Of a stretch of 36,462 bases of DNA, positions 7,988 through 17,497 are shown piece after piece. A model generated the notes under the pieces. The model saw nothing but the letters and a program-made list of their open reading frames with translations. It was not told the origin of the DNA and searched no databases. Numbering within the stretch: position 1 is the stretch's first letter; the number at the start of each line of letters is the position of its first letter. The stretch is from Chitinispirillaceae bacterium (lineage in GTDB: Bacteria > Fibrobacterota > Chitinivibrionia > Chitinivibrionales > Chitinispirillaceae): the NCBI GenBank assembly GCA_016929415.1, contig JAFGIW010000207.1:1-36462 (forward strand), given 5' to 3'. The position numbers were made by a program, and so were the translations under genes.

Positions 7988-8833
7988 CTACAGTTCGATT
8001 GTCGCCCGCCGTGCGGCATGACAGTTCAGATTCACCGCAACCGGCAGCGAGGCGATGTGGCAGGGGAAGGTTTCAACGTGGACGGCAAGGGCGGTTACGA
8101 GACCGCCGAGTCCCTGCGGCCCGTTGCCGGTGGTATTTACTTTACGAAGGATCTCTTCCTCCAGCTCCCGGTAGCGCGGCTCCGGGTGGTGCGATCCGAT
8201 TTTTCGCAACAATGCCCGTTTGGCGAGCAGCGATGCCGTATCGGCTGTCCCCCCTATCCCCACGCCGACTATCACCGGCGGGCAGGGATTCCCGCCGGCA
8301 TTCGCAACAGTTTCGACGACGAAGTCGACGATGCCGTCTTTTCCATCGGCCGGCTTGAGCATCCGCAAGGCGCTCATGTTTTCACTCCCGCCGCCTTTGG
8401 GAAGAAGGGTAATGGTGAGGGTGTCGCCTTCCACAAGATCGTAATGAATCAAGGCGGGCGTGTTGTCGCCGGTGTTCTTCCGGTCGAAGAGCGGGTCATT
8501 GACTATTGATGAACGAAGGTATCCGTCGCGATATCCACGCCGGCAACCTTCATTGATCGCATCGCTCAAAGCCCCACCCGTCAAAGAGCATTCGGATCCA
8601 ACGGTGACGAAAAAAACGGCCACTCCCGTGTCCTGACAGATCGGCACCCGCTCCGAAGCGGCGATTGCCGCATTGTCAATGCAGTGGGCAAGGGCGGCTT
8701 TTCCCTGGGGCGATTGCTCAGCCCTCAACGCGGATTTCAGGCCGTCGAGAACATCCGGCGGAAGCCCGCACGCCGCGCGCATGCAGAGTTCGCGTACCGC
8801 GACGACAATCCGGTTGAACGAGATCGTTTTCAT
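7988..8833 (-). CDS. fumA: Fumarate hydratase, class I, alpha subunit ([4Fe-4S])
   Basis: About 281 residues, the N-terminal half of class I fumarase. It holds the three cluster cysteines: C in ICQDTG, C in GGNPCPP and C in NLNCHAAR, as expected for an enzyme whose fourth iron is free to bind substrate. The segments LRSSIVNDPLFDRKNTGDNTP and LLPKGGGSENMS are typical of the family. A GTG at 8836 directly follows the stop of the malic enzyme gene (TAG-GTG-ATG); I chose the ATG at 8833, but either could be used. It forms the catalytic complex with the beta subunit encoded next. Such enzymes are oxygen sensitive, which fits an anaerobic or microaerobic life (inference). Confidence 0.94.
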   Translation of the reverse strand: MKTISFNRIVVAVRELCMRAACGLPPDVLDGLKSALRAEQSPQGKAALAHCIDNAAIAASERVPICQDTGVAVFFVTVGSECSLTGGALSDAINEGCRRGYRDGYLRSSIVNDPLFDRKNTGDNTPALIHYDLVEGDTLTITLLPKGGGSENMSALRMLKPADGKDGIVDFVVETVANAGGNPCPPVIVGVGIGGTADTASLLAKRALLRKIGSHHPEPRYRELEEEILRKVNTTGNGPQGLGGLVTALAVHVETFPCHIASLPVAVNLNCHAARRATIEL

Positions 8834-8836
8834 CAC

Positions 8837-10135
8837 CTACCCGTTGTCTGCCCTATCTAAAAGGTTCTGCGACAATCGCTCAAGCCTGCAGCGGTAGTCA
8901 TCCAGATCAACCGGCATGCGCGCCACACCGCTCTCCATTGCGGCGCGCGCCACCGCGATGCTCTCCTCGACAAGTACGCGCGGATCGAGCGGCTTGGGAA
9001 TTATATACTCGGGGCCGAAGGAGAGTGACTGAAGGTTGTAGGCGTCGAGAATTGATTGCGGCATCTCCCCTTTTTTTGTAAGATAGGCAAGCGCGAAGGT
9101 GGCCGCTTTCTTCATCGCTTCGTTGATTGTCGACGCCCTTACGTCTAGCGCACCCCGGAAGATAAAGGGGAATCCGAGAACATTGTTGACCTGGTTGGGG
9201 TAATCGGAGCGGCCGGTCGCCATGATGAGGTCGTTTCTTGCCGCGCGCGCTTCCCGGTACCCGATTTCAGGATCGGGATTCGCCATGGCGAAAATGACCG
9301 GACGTTCGGCCATGCTGCGTACCATCGCGGCATTGACAAGACCACCTTTACTCAAACCTGCAAACAGGTCGGCACCTTCCATGGCATCCGCGAGGGTGCG
9401 CCGGTTAGTTTGTAGTGCGAACGCCTCCTTCTGCGCGCTCATGCCTTCGCTGCGGCCTTTATAGACCACGCCCCTGCTGTCGACAAGCATCAGGTTCTCC
9501 GGCCGTATGCCGAGACTGATATAGTGGAGAGCGCAGGATACCGCCGCCGCGCCGGCTCCGGAAAATACCACCTTCATGTCGCCGAGTTCTCTACCCTGAA
9601 GCTCCGCTGCATTCAGTAAAGCCGCACCCGTGATGATCGCCGTGCCGTGCTGGTCGTCGTGAAAGACCGGAATTGACATTCTTCTTTTCAGCTCTTCCTC
9701 GATATAAAAGCACTCCGGCGCTTTGATGTCTTCGAGATTGATGCCGCCGAAGGTCGGCTCAAGACTTGCAACGATATCAACCAGTTTCTCCGGATCTTTA
9801 CAGTCAATTTCAAGGTCGAACACGTCGATATCGGCGAACCGTTTGAAGAGCACCCCCTTTCCCTCCATGACCGGTTTACCTGCGAGCGGGCCGATGTCGC
9901 CGAGCCCGAGCACCGCGGTTCCGTTCGAGATCACCGCCACCAGATTGCCGCGGCTGGTGTATCGGTAGACGTCATCGGGATTTTTGACGATATGACGGCA
10001 CGGTTCTGCCACACCGGGCGTATAGGCAAGCGAAAGGTCTTTCTGCGTCCGGCACGGCTTGGTCGGAATGACCTCGATCTTTCCCGCGCGGCCGGTTTCG
10101 TGGTAGGAAAGGGATTCCTCTTGTAGTGTGGCCAT
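8837..10135 (-). CDS. NAD(P)-dependent malic enzyme (malate to pyruvate + CO2)
   Basis: 432 residues from the ATG at 10135, which has GGGGAG just upstream; an upstream ATG at 10150 lacks a ribosome site. The enzyme oxidatively decarboxylates malate to pyruvate. The short bacterial type is seen, without the phosphotransacetylase-like extension of MaeB. Motifs: [12 protein letters not shown], the [24 protein letters not shown] block written here as [37 protein letters not shown], the dinucleotide site [12 protein letters not shown], and [10 protein letters not shown]. It lies between ilvE and fumA and abuts fumA without a gap. The neighbourhood suggests it supplies pyruvate for the branched-chain pathway from fumarate and malate, although the reverse carboxylating direction is also possible. 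Cofactor preference cannot be read confidently. Confidence 0.93.
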   Translation of the reverse strand: MATLQEESLSYHETGRAGKIEVIPTKPCRTQKDLSLAYTPGVAEPCRHIVKNPDDVYRYTSRGNLVAVISNGTAVLGLGDIGPLAGKPVMEGKGVLFKRFADIDVFDLEIDCKDPEKLVDIVASLEPTFGGINLEDIKAPECFYIEEELKRRMSIPVFHDDQHGTAIITGAALLNAAELQGRELGDMKVVFSGAGAAAVSCALHYISLGIRPENLMLVDSRGVVYKGRSEGMSAQKEAFALQTNRRTLADAMEGADLFAGLSKGGLVNAAMVRSMAERPVIFAMANPDPEIGYREARAARNDLIMATGRSDYPNQVNNVLGFPFIFRGALDVRASTINEAMKKAATFALAYLTKKGEMPQSILDAYNLQSLSFGPEYIIPKPLDPRVLVEESIAVARAAMESGVARMPVDLDDYRCRLERLSQNLLDRADNG

Positions 10136-10193
10136 TGACTCCCCGTGCATGGATTATTCTTACGTTTTTTAAAGATACAGCAGTGGTAATGAT

Positions 10194-11297
10194 TTACATT
10201 TCGTCTTGATCGCCGACCGCAGCGCCCTGCCGCTTGCCATTTCCTTTCCTTCCGGCTTCTGACTCATTACTTCTTTCCCCCTCACACCCCACCATCCATC
10301 CGTGACGGTCTTCAATCTCACCATACTGGATTCCCTGTATCCGCTTGAACAATTTCGTCAAGGTGGTTCCCGCCTCCTTTTCCTTCCCGAAGGTATAGAC
10401 CTTTCCTCTGCAGGCTATCGAGTAGATCGGCGTGATGACCGCCGCAGTTCCGCATGCGCCGATTTCATTGAATTCCGGAAGTTCCTTTAATGAAATACGT
10501 CGCCGTTCGACCTTCATGCCGAAATCCGCGGCAATCTGCTGCAGGCTGCTGTTGGTGATTGAGGGCAGCACCGACGTCGAATCGGGGGTAACGTACCGGT
10601 TGTCCCCCGTGATTCCCAGAAAATTCGACGTACCGAACTCATCGATGAAGGTATGGGTCGCCGAATCGAGATAGAGACAGATCGGAAACCCTTTCTCTTT
10701 TCCTTCAAGGTCCCCGAGCATCCCTGCGGAATAGTTGCCGGACGCCTTGACATTTCCTACTCCGAGGGGGGCGGCGCGGTCGTATTGCTCCTGTACGTAT
10801 GCCTTGACCGGATAGAATCCGTTCTTGTAATAAGGTCCCACCGGCATGCAGAGCACGGCAAAAAGGTAGTCGTCGGCGGGTTTTACGCCGACGCGCGCGG
10901 TCGTCCCGATCAGGAGCGGACGGATGTAAAGGCTCGCTCCGGTACCATAGGGGGGCACCCAGTCGCGGTTATTCGCGATAAGCAGCCTGATTGCCTCCAT
11001 GAACAGTTCTTCGGACGGCGCCTGCATGACAAGACGCCCGGCGGTGGCGTTCATACGCCGCGCATTTTCGAGCGGCCGGAAGAGTCCGATCGAACCGTCG
11101 CGGCGGGTAAACGCCTTGAGTCCTTCGAAAGCGGCCTGGCCGTAATGAAGGCATGATGCCCCGATGTGAAGCTGAATCATCGTGTCGGCACGACACTGCG
11201 GTTTCCCCCATGCACCATTGTGATATTCCACGACGATAAAATTGTCCGTCTGCATATACGTGAATCCCAGTTCACGCCAATTGATCTTCTGCTTCAT
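10194..11297 (-). CDS. ilvE: Branched-chain amino acid aminotransferase
   Basis: About 367 residues of a fold-type IV PLP aminotransferase, performing the last step of valine, leucine and isoleucine synthesis with glutamate as donor. The catalytic lysine is in GNVKASGNYSAG. Other signatures are HYGQAAFEGLKAF, FRPLENARRMN, YIRPLLIGT, FIDEFGTSNFLGI and EIGACGTAAVITPI, matching the longer BCAT group (eukaryote/Bacillus-like). The frame opens earlier at 11342, but the ATG at 11297 fits: it has AGGA eight bases upstream and starts with the usual KQKINWRELGF. The C-terminal about 30 residues after RHGWMVG are charged, low in complexity and unlike the family, probably a dispensable tail. It follows cimA by 52 bases in the operon. 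Confidence 0.95.
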   Translation of the reverse strand: MKQKINWRELGFTYMQTDNFIVVEYHNGAWGKPQCRADTMIQLHIGASCLHYGQAAFEGLKAFTRRDGSIGLFRPLENARRMNATAGRLVMQAPSEELFMEAIRLLIANNRDWVPPYGTGASLYIRPLLIGTTARVGVKPADDYLFAVLCMPVGPYYKNGFYPVKAYVQEQYDRAAPLGVGNVKASGNYSAGMLGDLEGKEKGFPICLYLDSATHTFIDEFGTSNFLGITGDNRYVTPDSTSVLPSITNSSLQQIAADFGMKVERRRISLKELPEFNEIGACGTAAVITPIYSIACRGKVYTFGKEKEAGTTLTKLFKRIQGIQYGEIEDRHGWMVGCEGERSNESEAGRKGNGKRQGAAVGDQDEM

Positions 11298-11349
11298 AGA
11301 CATCATCCTGTTCGTTATGTATTTTATTTTCCACCGGGACATTTTCCTG

Positions 11350-12957
11350 TTAGTACCGACGAATCGCCCTTCGTACCGCGCCCGTCTTCGCCAGCATCTC
11401 TTTCATGAGTTTGTACTTCAGGCTGTCGATGAGCGCCATCCACGACGCCTCAATGATATTGGCGGACACGCCGACCGTTCCCCATCTGCTTTCGCCGTCC
11501 GACGATTCGATGAGCACGCGGACTTTCGACTCGGTGCCTTCCCGTCCATCAAGGACACGGACCTTGAAATCCTCGAGTTTGACGCTTCCGAGCGAAGGGT
11601 ACATTTTCACCAGCGCCTTGCGCAGAGCGTTGTCAAGTGCATTGACCGGTCCGTCGCCTTCGGCTGCGGTATGCTCGAAAACTTCGTTCTCCCGGACTTT
11701 AATGGTCGCTTCTGAAAAAACGTGGCCGTTTTCCCGCTTCTCCTCGATCACCCTGAACCCTTTTACCGAGAAGGGTTCCTTGAACAGGCCCAATACTTCA
11801 CGGGCGATGAGTTCGAACGAACCGTCGGCGGCTTCGAACTGGTAACCTTCCGCTTCGAGGTCCTTGATGGTATGAAGGAGCTTTTTGACAAGAGGGTCCT
11901 TCTTATCGAGACTTGGCTGTATGGTCGAAAGTTTCTCAAGGATCGTGCTCGACCCGGCCTGATCGGAAACGACGAAATTTCTTGCGTTCCCGACTGTTTC
12001 GGGCGGAACATGCTCGAACGAATGCCTCACTTTACGGACGCCGTCGGCATGAGCACCCGCCTTGTGCGAAAATGCCGCTTCACCGACGTAGGGAAGCCGG
12101 CAGTTCGGCGTGATATTCGCCAGTTCGGTAATGAACACCGACACCGGTGTGAGCAGCGACAACTGATGATCACTCACGATCCGGAATCCCCGCTTCAACT
12201 GCAGGTTCGGAATAATCGTGCAGAGGTTGGCGTTGCCGCACCGCTCGCCCATTCCATTGATGGTCCCCTGAATCTGCACCGCGCCCGCCGTTGCTGCAAG
12301 GCATGCGTTCGCATCGGCGCAGCCCGAATCGTTGTGCAGGTGAACGCCGAGCGGTGTGGTGATGCGCTCCTTTACCGCGCTGAATATGGCGAGGAAGTCG
12401 TCGGGGAGCATGCCGCCGTTGGTGTCGCATAAGACAATACTCGCGGCGCCGCCCTGTGCCGCCGCGGAAAGCGTCTTTATCGCATATTCGGGGTCACTGC
12501 GGTAGCCGTCGAAAAAATGCTCCGCATCGTAAATGACCTCATCAAGATACTTTCTGAGATACGCGACCGACTCGGCGATCATGTCGAGGTTTTCGGAAAG
12601 CGACGTCTGGATGACTTTCTGGACATGAAGCGTCGAGCTTTTGCCGAAGATCGTCGCCACCGGCGCGCCGGTGTTGATGAGCTGCGGCAAAAACAGGTCG
12701 TCGGCGACTTTGACGCCCGCACGGCGGGTGCTTCCGAATGCCGCGATACGGGCCTTCAGTTTCAGCGAATTGACTTCACGGTAGAAGGTGCAATCGATCT
12801 CATTGGACGGGTTGGGCCACCCTCCCTCGATATAATGAAATCCGAGTTCATCGAGCTTTTCGGTGATTCGCAGTTTATCGCGAAGCGACAGGCTCACTCC
12901 GAGCGCCTGGTTTCCGTCGCGCAGGGTAGTGTCGTAAATTTTCAATTTCGTCTTCAT
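11350..12957 (-). CDS. cimA: (R)-citramalate synthase
   Basis: 535 residues of the HMGL-like/LeuA superfamily. The CimA branch is indicated by the start KIYDTTLRDGNQALGVSLS, the motif YIEGGWPNPSNEID in place of the IPMS motif IIEAGFP, HFFDGYRSDPEYA, and VLCDTNGGMLPDD. Metal ligands are D in TTLRDGNQ and the HLHND histidines. Residues about 380-520 form the regulatory LeuA dimer domain. The enzyme condenses pyruvate with acetyl-CoA to citramalate, the first step of threonine-independent isoleucine synthesis; LeuCD and LeuB then make 2-oxobutyrate. The presence of a separate LeuA in the same operon supports the split. No strong ribosome site precedes the ATG; it lies 92 bases after the leuB stop, and a GCACC/GGTGC hairpin sits in that gap. 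Confidence 0.93.
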   Translation of the reverse strand: MKTKLKIYDTTLRDGNQALGVSLSLRDKLRITEKLDELGFHYIEGGWPNPSNEIDCTFYREVNSLKLKARIAAFGSTRRAGVKVADDLFLPQLINTGAPVATIFGKSSTLHVQKVIQTSLSENLDMIAESVAYLRKYLDEVIYDAEHFFDGYRSDPEYAIKTLSAAAQGGAASIVLCDTNGGMLPDDFLAIFSAVKERITTPLGVHLHNDSGCADANACLAATAGAVQIQGTINGMGERCGNANLCTIIPNLQLKRGFRIVSDHQLSLLTPVSVFITELANITPNCRLPYVGEAAFSHKAGAHADGVRKVRHSFEHVPPETVGNARNFVVSDQAGSSTILEKLSTIQPSLDKKDPLVKKLLHTIKDLEAEGYQFEAADGSFELIAREVLGLFKEPFSVKGFRVIEEKRENGHVFSEATIKVRENEVFEHTAAEGDGPVNALDNALRKALVKMYPSLGSVKLEDFKVRVLDGREGTESKVRVLIESSDGESRWGTVGVSANIIEASWMALIDSLKYKLMKEMLAKTGAVRRAIRRY

Positions 12958-13049
12958 TGTTAAATGCCTTTACGGCGATTCGCTGCCGATGTTACTGTGC
13001 AGCGGTCGTTCAACCATATGCACCGACAGGTGCAATGCGGATTACTCCG

Positions 13050-14114
13050 CTATCTTACCAGTGACGCAACCAGATCACCGACATCGGTGGTGCCCATACC
13101 CATCTGCCCGGCCGAGAGGCTTTTTATTTTACCTGATGCAAGTGCGGCGTGGACCGCCTTCTCCACCGCACCGGCCGCGGCAGTTTCGCCAAGGGTTTCG
13201 AGCATCATGCCTCCGGCGCAGATCGCCGCGAGCGGATTGATGAGGTTTTTACCTGTATACTTCGGCGCGCTGCCGCCAATCGGTTCGAACATTGAAACCC
13301 CCTCCGGATTGATATTGCCGCCTGCGGCGATCCCCATGCCGCCCTGGATCATTGCGCCCAGATCGGTAATGATGTCGCCGAAGAGATTTTCAGTGACGAT
13401 GACGTCGTAGAATTCCGGACTCTTGACCATCCACATCGTGCAGGCGTCAACGTGGTTGTAATCCTGTTTGATGTCGGGGTAATCGGCGTCGCCGACCTCC
13501 CTGTGCGTGCGTACCCACAGGTCGCCGGCATAGGTAAGTACATTCGATTTGTGGACCAGCGTCAGCAACTTCCGTTTATTGCGTCGGCGCGTGTAGTCGT
13601 ACGCATAGCGGATGCACCGCTCCACCATCGAACGGCTGTATACCATCACCTGCGTAGCGATCTCTCCCGGCGTGCCGACCATCGCGGCGCCGCCGATGCC
13701 GGTATAGATCCCGCCGGTGTTCTCGCGGACAACGACGAAATCGATCTGCTCCGGTCCCTTGTTGCTGAGCGGGGTCGCGACGTTCGGATAAAGCTTGACG
13801 GGACGCAGATTGATATACTGGTCGAGCGCGAAACGCAGTTTGAGCAGGATGCCGGTTTCGAGGATTCCCGGTTTGACATCGGGATGGCCGATCGCCCCGA
13901 GATAGATGGCGTTGCATTTCTTCAGTTCCTCAATCGCCGACGCAGGAAGCGTTTCGCCCGTGCGCAGATACCGCTCGCCGCCGAAGTCGTAGGGTGTATA
14001 GTTGAGTTTCAGTCCGTACTCACCGCTTACCGCGTCGAGCACCTTGACGCCTTCCCTGAGCACTTCCGGTCCCGTGCCGTCCCCCCCCATGAGTGCGATA
14101 ATGAATGATTTCAT
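13050..14114 (-). CDS. leuB: 3-isopropylmalate dehydrogenase
   Basis: About 354 residues of the isocitrate/isopropylmalate dehydrogenase family. It oxidises and decarboxylates 3-isopropylmalate in leucine synthesis and probably also 3-methylmalate in the citramalate route. Motifs: GGDGTGPEVLREG, LGAIGHPDVKPGILE, LRFALDQYINLRPVKLY (substrate arginines), ENTGGIYTG, the catalytic lysine in VHKSNVL, the metal aspartates in TENLFGDIITDLGA, and the cofactor loop GSAPKYTGKNLINP. A TTG at 14117 directly precedes the ATG at 14114; the ATG is chosen because AAGGA lies seven bases upstream. In the conserved site GAIGHPD the usual aspartate of GAIGDP is histidine. The gene lies 42 bases after leuA. LeuCD and IlvD are not in the window. 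Confidence 0.93.
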   Translation of the reverse strand: MKSFIIALMGGDGTGPEVLREGVKVLDAVSGEYGLKLNYTPYDFGGERYLRTGETLPASAIEELKKCNAIYLGAIGHPDVKPGILETGILLKLRFALDQYINLRPVKLYPNVATPLSNKGPEQIDFVVVRENTGGIYTGIGGAAMVGTPGEIATQVMVYSRSMVERCIRYAYDYTRRRNKRKLLTLVHKSNVLTYAGDLWVRTHREVGDADYPDIKQDYNHVDACTMWMVKSPEFYDVIVTENLFGDIITDLGAMIQGGMGIAAGGNINPEGVSMFEPIGGSAPKYTGKNLINPLAAICAGGMMLETLGETAAAGAVEKAVHAALASGKIKSLSAGQMGMGTTDVGDLVASLVR

Positions 14115-14156
14115 CAATGATCCTTTTGAAAGTTGTTTTCCATTATGAAGGCTGCG

Positions 14157-15710
14157 TTACCGCGCTTCAATGCGCGATGCCGGCAGCTTGCGATTAAACC
14201 TTTTCATGCGGGCGATTTTATTGACAATATCCATATAGGCCAGCGCCGACGCCTCGACGATATCGGTGCTGGTGCCGGTGCCGGTAAAAGTGCCCTCCTC
14301 CGAACGGCCGACAATGAGCACCCGCCCCTGCGCCTCCCGCCCGCCGGTCACCGCGTCGAGATGGTAATTTTCAATAGTCAGCTTATAGCCGCTGATCCGG
14401 TCGATCGCCTTGGTCGCCGCATCCACCGCGCCGTCGCCGCATGCGGCCTCCTGAAAGAGCTTTCCGTCAACAAGAATACGGGCGGTGGCGGTGGGCACCG
14501 TTCCCCTGCCGCTCGACACGTTGAGATACTCGAGAACGAACCGGTCGCCGAGGTCATCGCCGCTCTTCGCTTCGATAAGGGTGATGAGGTCGTCGTCGTA
14601 TACCGTTCCTTTTTTGTCGGCAAGCGCCTTAAAGCGCACATACAGCGCATCAATGTCGAAATCTCTTTCGTGGTACCCGAGGTCAAGCAGCCGATTCTTC
14701 ACCATATGGCTTCCCGAACGGCTTGTCAGGTTCATGCGGGCCTCCTTGAGACCGATTGACTGCGGCGTCATGATCTCGTACGTCTGTTTCGCCTTGAGTA
14801 TACCGTCCTGATGTATGCCCGACGAATGGGCAAACGCGTTCGCGCCGACGACCGCTTTGTTCGCCTGAACCGGCATGCCGCAGATGTCGCGCACCAATTT
14901 ACTGGTGCGCATTATTTCCTTCGAATTGACCCCCGTCGAAAGTCGGAAAAGATCCTTTCTCACCTTGATCGCCATGACGATCTCTTCGAGAGCCGCATTC
15001 CCGGCACGTTCTCCCAGGCCGTTGACCGCACACTCCACTTGACGCGCACCGTGCGAAACCGCGGTCAGCGAATTAGCGGTCGCCATTCCCAAATCATTGT
15101 GGCAGTGGACTGAAATGACCGCCTTGCCTATATTCGGTACGCGTTTGAAGAGATCGTCGATAATCCGGGCGAAGTGTTCGGGAGTGGTATATCCCACGGT
15201 ATCGGGAATATTGATGGTTGACGCGCCCGCGGTGATCGCCGCCTCGACGACGCGGCAGAGAAAATCGGCTCCCGTCCTGCCGGCGTCCTCGGGTGAAAAT
15301 TCGACATCATCGCACAAACGGTGCGCCAGTTTGACGTGCTTTGTGACGTTGTCGAGGATTTCCTCTTCACCCATGTGCAATTTTTTCTCCGCATGTATCG
15401 CTGAAGTGCCGATAAAGGTGTGGATCCGCGCCCGTTGCGCGCTTTTGATCGCCTTCGCACAGGTGAGAATGTCCTTTTCGATAAGACGCGCGAGCCCGCA
15501 GATCACCGGTCCCTTCACTTCTCGGGCAATCGTTGCAACCGACTCGAAATCGCCGGGCGATGAGATAGGGAATCCCGCCTCAATGATATCGACATTGAGC
15601 CGTGCCATTTGCCGCGCAATACGCAGTTTCTGTTCAACGCTCAGACTGGCCATCAAGGCCTGCTCACCGTCACGCAAGGTAGTATCGAAAATAAAAACGC
15701 GATCGTTCAT
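14157..15710 (-). CDS. leuA: 2-isopropylmalate synthase
   Basis: 517 residues, standard length for the bacterial enzyme that condenses 2-oxoisovalerate with acetyl-CoA, the committed step to leucine. The catalytic barrel (1-about 270) has FDTTLRDGEQALMASLS, IIEAGFPISSPGDFE, VEFSPEDAGRTG, INIPDTVGY, VHCHNDLGMATANSL and the GAR-VNGLGERAGN motif that binds metal and substrate. The linker has SGIHQDGILK. The C-terminal part (about 390-510) is the LeuA regulatory dimer domain with TGTSTDIVEASALAYMDIVN, consistent with leucine feedback inhibition. AGGTGA precedes the ATG by seven bases. A 122-base gap separates it from ilvC and holds an imperfect inverted repeat, so an extra regulatory point is possible. 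Confidence 0.95.
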   Translation of the reverse strand: MNDRVFIFDTTLRDGEQALMASLSVEQKLRIARQMARLNVDIIEAGFPISSPGDFESVATIAREVKGPVICGLARLIEKDILTCAKAIKSAQRARIHTFIGTSAIHAEKKLHMGEEEILDNVTKHVKLAHRLCDDVEFSPEDAGRTGADFLCRVVEAAITAGASTINIPDTVGYTTPEHFARIIDDLFKRVPNIGKAVISVHCHNDLGMATANSLTAVSHGARQVECAVNGLGERAGNAALEEIVMAIKVRKDLFRLSTGVNSKEIMRTSKLVRDICGMPVQANKAVVGANAFAHSSGIHQDGILKAKQTYEIMTPQSIGLKEARMNLTSRSGSHMVKNRLLDLGYHERDFDIDALYVRFKALADKKGTVYDDDLITLIEAKSGDDLGDRFVLEYLNVSSGRGTVPTATARILVDGKLFQEAACGDGAVDAATKAIDRISGYKLTIENYHLDAVTGGREAQGRVLIVGRSEEGTFTGTGTSTDIVEASALAYMDIVNKIARMKRFNRKLPASRIEAR

Positions 15711-15741
15711 ACGCTTTTCACCTGTTCAGTACGATGCATGT

Positions 15742-15805
15742 TTCGACATGCTCAACATGCGCCATTGTTATCCTCTTCACCTCCGCACACCCTGAGATTG
15801 TCGAA
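15742..15805. repeat. Imperfect inverted repeat in the ilvC-leuA gap
   Basis: The left arm TTCGACATGCTCA (15742-15754) and the right arm TGAGATTGTCGAA (15793-15805) are inverted copies matching at 11 of 13 positions, with 38 bases between. The arm resembles the TTCGACA-GCTCAG core of small dispersed palindromic repeats found between genes in many bacterial genomes. It could form a hairpin in the operon mRNA. Copies elsewhere in this genome cannot be checked here. Confidence 0.4.
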
Positions 15806-15832
15806 GGATGCGCGAAATAGACGGCGCCGAGA

Positions 15833-16933
15833 TCAATTCGATTTACGACCGGCAACGCCCTTTGTGTCTTTGGTAATTTCTTTCGCCTTCTCTCTCGGCC
15901 GCAGACTCCGTACCGCCTCGCCGGCCTGCCACATCTCGGAACCGCCCATTGCGGCCAGCTCGCCGTCAAGCATCGCCTTGTAGTTTGGTTTCCTTCCGGT
16001 AGAGAGTACCCGCCCGGTCTCTTTCCCGCTTTTTACCGACCGGTACAGTTCGGTGAAAACCGGCAGTGCGGCCTTCTTGAATTTCGGTTTCCAGTCGAGC
16101 GCTCCGCGCTGTGCCGTGGCGCTGCAGTTGGAATACATCCAGTCCATCCCGTTTTCATCCACCAGACGGATCAGACTCTGGGTAAGCTCCTCGACCGTCT
16201 CGTTGAACGCTTCGCTCGGACTGTGGCCGTTTTTACGCAGCACCTCATATTGCGCTTCCATGATCCCGGCAAGAGCCCCCATCAGAACGCCGCGTTCACC
16301 CGTGAGGTCGCTGAAAACTTCCTTCTGAAACGTCGTGGGGAAAAGATACCCCGACCCGACGCCGATACCGAGCGCCACGCACCGGTCGTACGCCCTGCCG
16401 GTTGCATCCTGGAACACCGCGAAACTGGAGTTGATCCCCGCGCCCGAGAGGAAATTGCGGCGAACCGAGGTACCGCTCCCCTTCGGCGCGACCATGATGA
16501 CGTCAACGTCCTTCGGGGGGATGACCTTCGTCTGGTCCTTGTAGACAATAGAGAAACCGTGCGAAAAATAGAGCGCTTTTCCCGGTTTAAGATATTTTTT
16601 GACGGTCGGCCATATCATCCGCTGCGCAGCATCGGAAACCAGCATCTGAATAATGGTGCCCCTGTCGGCAGCTTCCGGGATATCAAACAGCGTTTTACCC
16701 GGAACCCATCCGTCTCTTACCGCGCGGTTCCAGTCTTTTTTGAAGGCCTTTGCCTGACCGACAATAACATTAAACCCGTTGTCCTTGAGATTGAGCGACT
16801 GTGCGGGGCCCTGGACACCATACCCGATGACGGCGATCACTTCTTTAGCAAGCGCTTTACGCGCTTTGGAAAGGGGGTATTCCTTGCGGGTGACGACATT
16901 TTCCTTGACTCCGCCAAAATCGATGGTGGCCAT
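15833..16933 (-). CDS. ilvC: Ketol-acid reductoisomerase (plant/Bacteroidota-like form)
   Basis: About 366 residues. The ATG at 16933 is chosen over 16966: AAGGAG lies eight bases upstream and the protein then starts ATIDFGGVKENVV. The enzyme isomerises and reduces acetolactate or acetohydroxybutyrate with NADPH, the second shared step to valine and isoleucine. The dinucleotide site is VIGYGVQGPAQS. Substrate/metal motifs: MVAPKGSGTSVRR, FSDLTGERGVLMGALAGIMEAQYE (acidic metal ligands in the first half) and the NCSATAQRGALDW segment. The spelling of these motifs is closer to plant and Bacteroidota enzymes than to E. coli or the short class I enzyme. The C-terminal 20 residues are basic and variable. 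It lies 81 bases downstream of ilvN. Confidence 0.95.
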   Translation of the reverse strand: MATIDFGGVKENVVTRKEYPLSKARKALAKEVIAVIGYGVQGPAQSLNLKDNGFNVIVGQAKAFKKDWNRAVRDGWVPGKTLFDIPEAADRGTIIQMLVSDAAQRMIWPTVKKYLKPGKALYFSHGFSIVYKDQTKVIPPKDVDVIMVAPKGSGTSVRRNFLSGAGINSSFAVFQDATGRAYDRCVALGIGVGSGYLFPTTFQKEVFSDLTGERGVLMGALAGIMEAQYEVLRKNGHSPSEAFNETVEELTQSLIRLVDENGMDWMYSNCSATAQRGALDWKPKFKKAALPVFTELYRSVKSGKETGRVLSTGRKPNYKAMLDGELAAMGGSEMWQAGEAVRSLRPREKAKEITKDTKGVAGRKSN

Positions 16934-17014
16934 AACGTGAACTCCTTCCAAGATAATAAAAAACAACCATGAAGAGTGATGCCGCCTTCCGATGACGCCG
17001 CATCAGCTCAACTA

Positions 17015-17497
17015 TTATTTACGTGACTGTGCAAGCGCGATCGTACCCGAACGGACGATTTCTTTAATACCGTACGGTTTGATCATCGCGACGAAATCGT
17101 CGAGATGGCGCCGGGTACCCATTATTTCAATGGTAATCGACGTCGGTGCGACCGCGGCTATCCGCGCGCCGAAGATCGTGCCGAGCTCGATGATTTCGTG
17201 GCGGTTCGATTTCGAGGTATCAACAATCACCAGAAGCATCTCCCGTTCGATCGCTTCCTCATTGGCGAAATCGATGACCTTGATCACGTCGATCAACCGG
17301 TTGAGCTGCTTGACGATCTGTTCGAGGATCTCCTCTTCCCCGCTTACGATGATGGTCATGCGCGACACCGTCGCATCATCGGTCTCAGCCACCGTCAGGC
17401 TCGAAATATTGTAGCCGCGGCTCGAAAAAAGGCCGGCGATGCGCGAAAGGGCGCCGCTGTGATTCTCCACCAGTAACGATATCGTATGCGTGCTCAT
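17015..17497 (-). CDS. ilvN: Acetolactate synthase small (regulatory) subunit
   Basis: 160 residues, the IlvH/IlvN size. Residues 3-75 are an ACT domain (TISLLVENHSGALSRIAGLF, RGYNISSLTVAETDD), where valine binds for feedback inhibition; residues about 80-160 are the second, ACT-like domain (KVIDFANEEAIEREMLLV, EIMGTRRHLDDFVAMIKPYG). It associates with IlvB, raising its activity and giving end-product control. GGAGGGG lies just before the ATG, and the ATG overlaps the ilvB stop as ATGA, so the two subunits are probably translationally coupled. The end GTIALAQSRK is typical of the family. Confidence 0.95.
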   Translation of the reverse strand: MSTHTISLLVENHSGALSRIAGLFSSRGYNISSLTVAETDDATVSRMTIIVSGEEEILEQIVKQLNRLIDVIKVIDFANEEAIEREMLLVIVDTSKSNRHEIIELGTIFGARIAAVAPTSITIEIMGTRRHLDDFVAMIKPYGIKEIVRSGTIALAQSRK

